Shown one piece after another: positions 6,208 to 7,329 of a stretch of 7,329 nucleotides of DNA (its first letter is position 1; every line of letters starts with the position of its first letter). The DNA lies in assembly GCA_945643825.1 (NCBI GenBank), contig CALZEZ010000065.1, forward strand, positions 1-7,329, written 5' to 3'. The notes under the pieces are model-generated. The model was given only the letters and a program-made list of their open reading frames with translations. It had not been told where the DNA came from and ran no database searches. A program made the position numbers and the translations under genes. The DNA comes from an uncultured Lachnospiraceae bacterium (lineage in GTDB: Bacteria > Bacillota > Clostridia > Lachnospirales > Lachnospiraceae).

Positions 6208-6987
6208 ATGTCTAAGACCAAAGAAAGCGCAAGAGTAATAAGCCAGTGCTGCTTACAGCCGGGAATTTACGATATGTGGATTGCGACCACATTGGCCGGG
6301 GAGGCGAAGCCCGGACAGTTTATCTGCGTCTACCCGAAGAATGCGAGCACGCTTCTTCCCCGCCCGATCAGTATCTGCGAGGTAAGCGAGAGAAGAGATG
6401 CACTCCGCATCGTCTATCGTGTGGCGGGAAGAGGAACCGCAGAATTCTCAGCCTATACCGGGAATGAGACGATAGAGGTCATGGGACCGATCGGAAACGG
6501 CTTTCCCGTTGATGCGGTATCCGCCGATGACCGGACCGTGTTCCTGATGGGCGGAGGAATCGGAATACCGCCGCTTTTACAGCTTGCCAGGGAATTAAGA
6601 TGCAAGAAAAAGATCATCGTGGGCTACCGCGATGCGAATCTTTTCCTGAAAGAGGATCTGGAGAAATACGGCGACGTGATTGTTGCAACCGAGGATGGCT
6701 CAGTTGGGACAAAGGGAAATGTCATGGATGCGATTAAGGCAAATGCACTCTCGGCTTCCATGGTTTATGCCTGCGGTCCGATGCCGATGCTTCGGGCAAT
6801 CAAGGGTTACGCGGCAGAAATGGACATCCCTGCCTATATCTCGCTTGAGGAGCGCATGGCCTGCGGTGTCGGAGCCTGCCTTGGATGCGTGTGTAAGACA
6901 AAGGAAGTGGATCACCACTCTCACGTGCACAACGCCAGAATCTGCACAGACGGACCTGTTTTTGAGGCAAAGGAGGTAGAGATCTGA
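6208..6987 (+). CDS. pyrK: Dihydroorotate dehydrogenase B, electron-transfer subunit
   Basis: PyrK carries FAD and a 2Fe-2S cluster and passes electrons from the PyrD flavin to NAD+ in class 1B dihydroorotate dehydrogenase. The protein has 259 aa. It shows the FAD-binding LLPRPISI (49-56), GRGTAEFS (74-81), GPIGNGF (93-99), the nucleotide-binding GGGIGIPPLLQLA (115-127) and YACGPMPML (187-195). The C-terminal iron-sulfur motif is ERMACGVGACLGC (215-227) with RIC (244-246). Cys219, Cys224, Cys227 and Cys246 are the likely ligands. The His-rich stretch between the third and fourth cysteines is somewhat longer than in the Lactococcus enzyme but does not disturb the motif. The start has AGGAG 5 nt upstream. 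The stop TGA shares one base with the pyrD ATG, as expected for subunits made together. The presence of PyrK implies an NAD+-linked enzyme rather than a fumarate- or quinone-linked one. Confidence 0.96.
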   Translation: MSKTKESARVISQCCLQPGIYDMWIATTLAGEAKPGQFICVYPKNASTLLPRPISICEVSERRDALRIVYRVAGRGTAEFSAYTGNETIEVMGPIGNGFPVDAVSADDRTVFLMGGGIGIPPLLQLARELRCKKKIIVGYRDANLFLKEDLEKYGDVIVATEDGSVGTKGNVMDAIKANALSASMVYACGPMPMLRAIKGYAAEMDIPAYISLEERMACGVGACLGCVCKTKEVDHHSHVHNARICTDGPVFEAKEVEI

Positions 6988-7329
6988 TGAATACAGAAGT
7001 TACGATTGCCGGTGTCACCTTCAAGAATCCGGTTATGACAGCCTCCGGTACCTTCGGTTCCGGAATGGAATACAGTGAATTTGTGGACTTAAACCGCCTC
7101 GGTGCCGTTGTGACCAAGGGGGTTGCCAATGTCCCCTGGCCGGGAAATCCCACCCCGCGTGTGGCGGAGGTTTACGGCGGCATGCTCAACGCCATCGGCT
7201 TACAGAACCCCGGCATCGACGTGTTCTGCGAGCGCGACATTCCGTTCTTAAAGCAGTATGATACGAAGATTATCGTCAACGTCTGCGGCAAGAGCGTCGA
7301 GGATTATCTCGAGGTCGTGGAGCGTCTTG
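6987..7329 (+). CDS. pyrD: Dihydroorotate dehydrogenase B, catalytic subunit, 3'-truncated by the window edge
   Basis: The frame is open from the ATG at 6987 to the right edge. It encodes 114 complete codons of a protein that is usually about 300 aa. It is the FMN subunit that oxidises dihydroorotate to orotate, the fourth step of pyrimidine synthesis, together with PyrK. The N-terminus shows NPVMTASGTFGSG (14-26), GAVVTKGV (39-46, with FMN-contacting Lys44), PGNPTPRVAE (52-61) and the substrate-binding block MLNAIGLQNPG (66-76). The catalytic cysteine of class 1 enzymes, near residue 130, falls outside the window. A strong AGGAGG (6971-6976) lies 10 nt upstream inside the end of pyrK. The start overlaps the pyrK stop by one base (TGATG), which suggests translational coupling. 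Assignment to class 1B rests on the motifs together with the adjacent pyrK. Confidence 0.95.
   Translation, partial: MNTEVTIAGVTFKNPVMTASGTFGSGMEYSEFVDLNRLGAVVTKGVANVPWPGNPTPRVAEVYGGMLNAIGLQNPGIDVFCERDIPFLKQYDTKIIVNVCGKSVEDYLEVVERL

Noticed and set aside
1..7329. Search for mobile elements, CRISPR arrays, tRNA or rRNA genes, and defence genes
   Set aside because: No transposase, integrase, spaced direct repeats, tRNA-like cloverleaf or rRNA-like sequence was seen, and the genes are conserved housekeeping functions with similar base composition.

Overview
The window looks like ordinary chromosomal DNA from an anaerobic, low-to-mid GC Firmicute of class Clostridia, most likely a Lachnospiraceae-type organism. 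This rests on the style of the Ddl, MurF and class 1B PyrD/PyrK proteins, the purine-rich Shine-Dalgarno sequences and a GH9-type protein next to cell-wall genes. The species cannot be named from the sequence alone. No RNA gene, CRISPR array, insertion sequence or phage gene is visible, and nearly all of the window is coding.

Left block (1-3539, + strand): the 3' part of a glycoside hydrolase family 9-like protein, then ddl (D-alanine--D-alanine ligase) and murF (UDP-MurNAc-tripeptide--D-Ala-D-Ala ligase). Ddl makes the dipeptide that MurF adds to the peptidoglycan precursor, and the two genes overlap by 4 nt (ATGA). The GH9-like protein keeps the family's helical scaffold, but the motifs that normally carry the catalytic acids look degenerate. 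It may be a pseudoenzyme.

Middle (3541-4423): plsC, a 1-acyl-glycerol-3-phosphate acyltransferase for phospholipid synthesis, lies on the - strand. It converges on murF with a single base between the stop codons. Upstream of it is a 148-bp divergent promoter region. It holds a good sigma-A-type promoter for plsC, an extended -10 promoter for the rightward genes and three consecutive inverted repeats, one of which overlaps promoter elements of both directions.

Right block (4424-7329, + strand): a small PrcB-like lipoprotein gene, then pyrC (dihydroorotase), pyrK (electron-transfer subunit of dihydroorotate dehydrogenase) and the 5' part of pyrD (catalytic subunit, cut by the window edge). PyrC makes dihydroorotate, and PyrD with PyrK oxidises it to orotate using NAD+. 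Spacings are short (23 nt, 33 nt, 1-nt overlap), and no promoter or terminator is visible inside the block, so the lipoprotein is probably cotranscribed with the pyrimidine genes.

Most of the window is conserved housekeeping. The points worth following up are the apparently inactive GH9-like protein beside ddl-murF, the compact two-way regulatory region, and the lipoprotein of unknown function leading the pyr genes.
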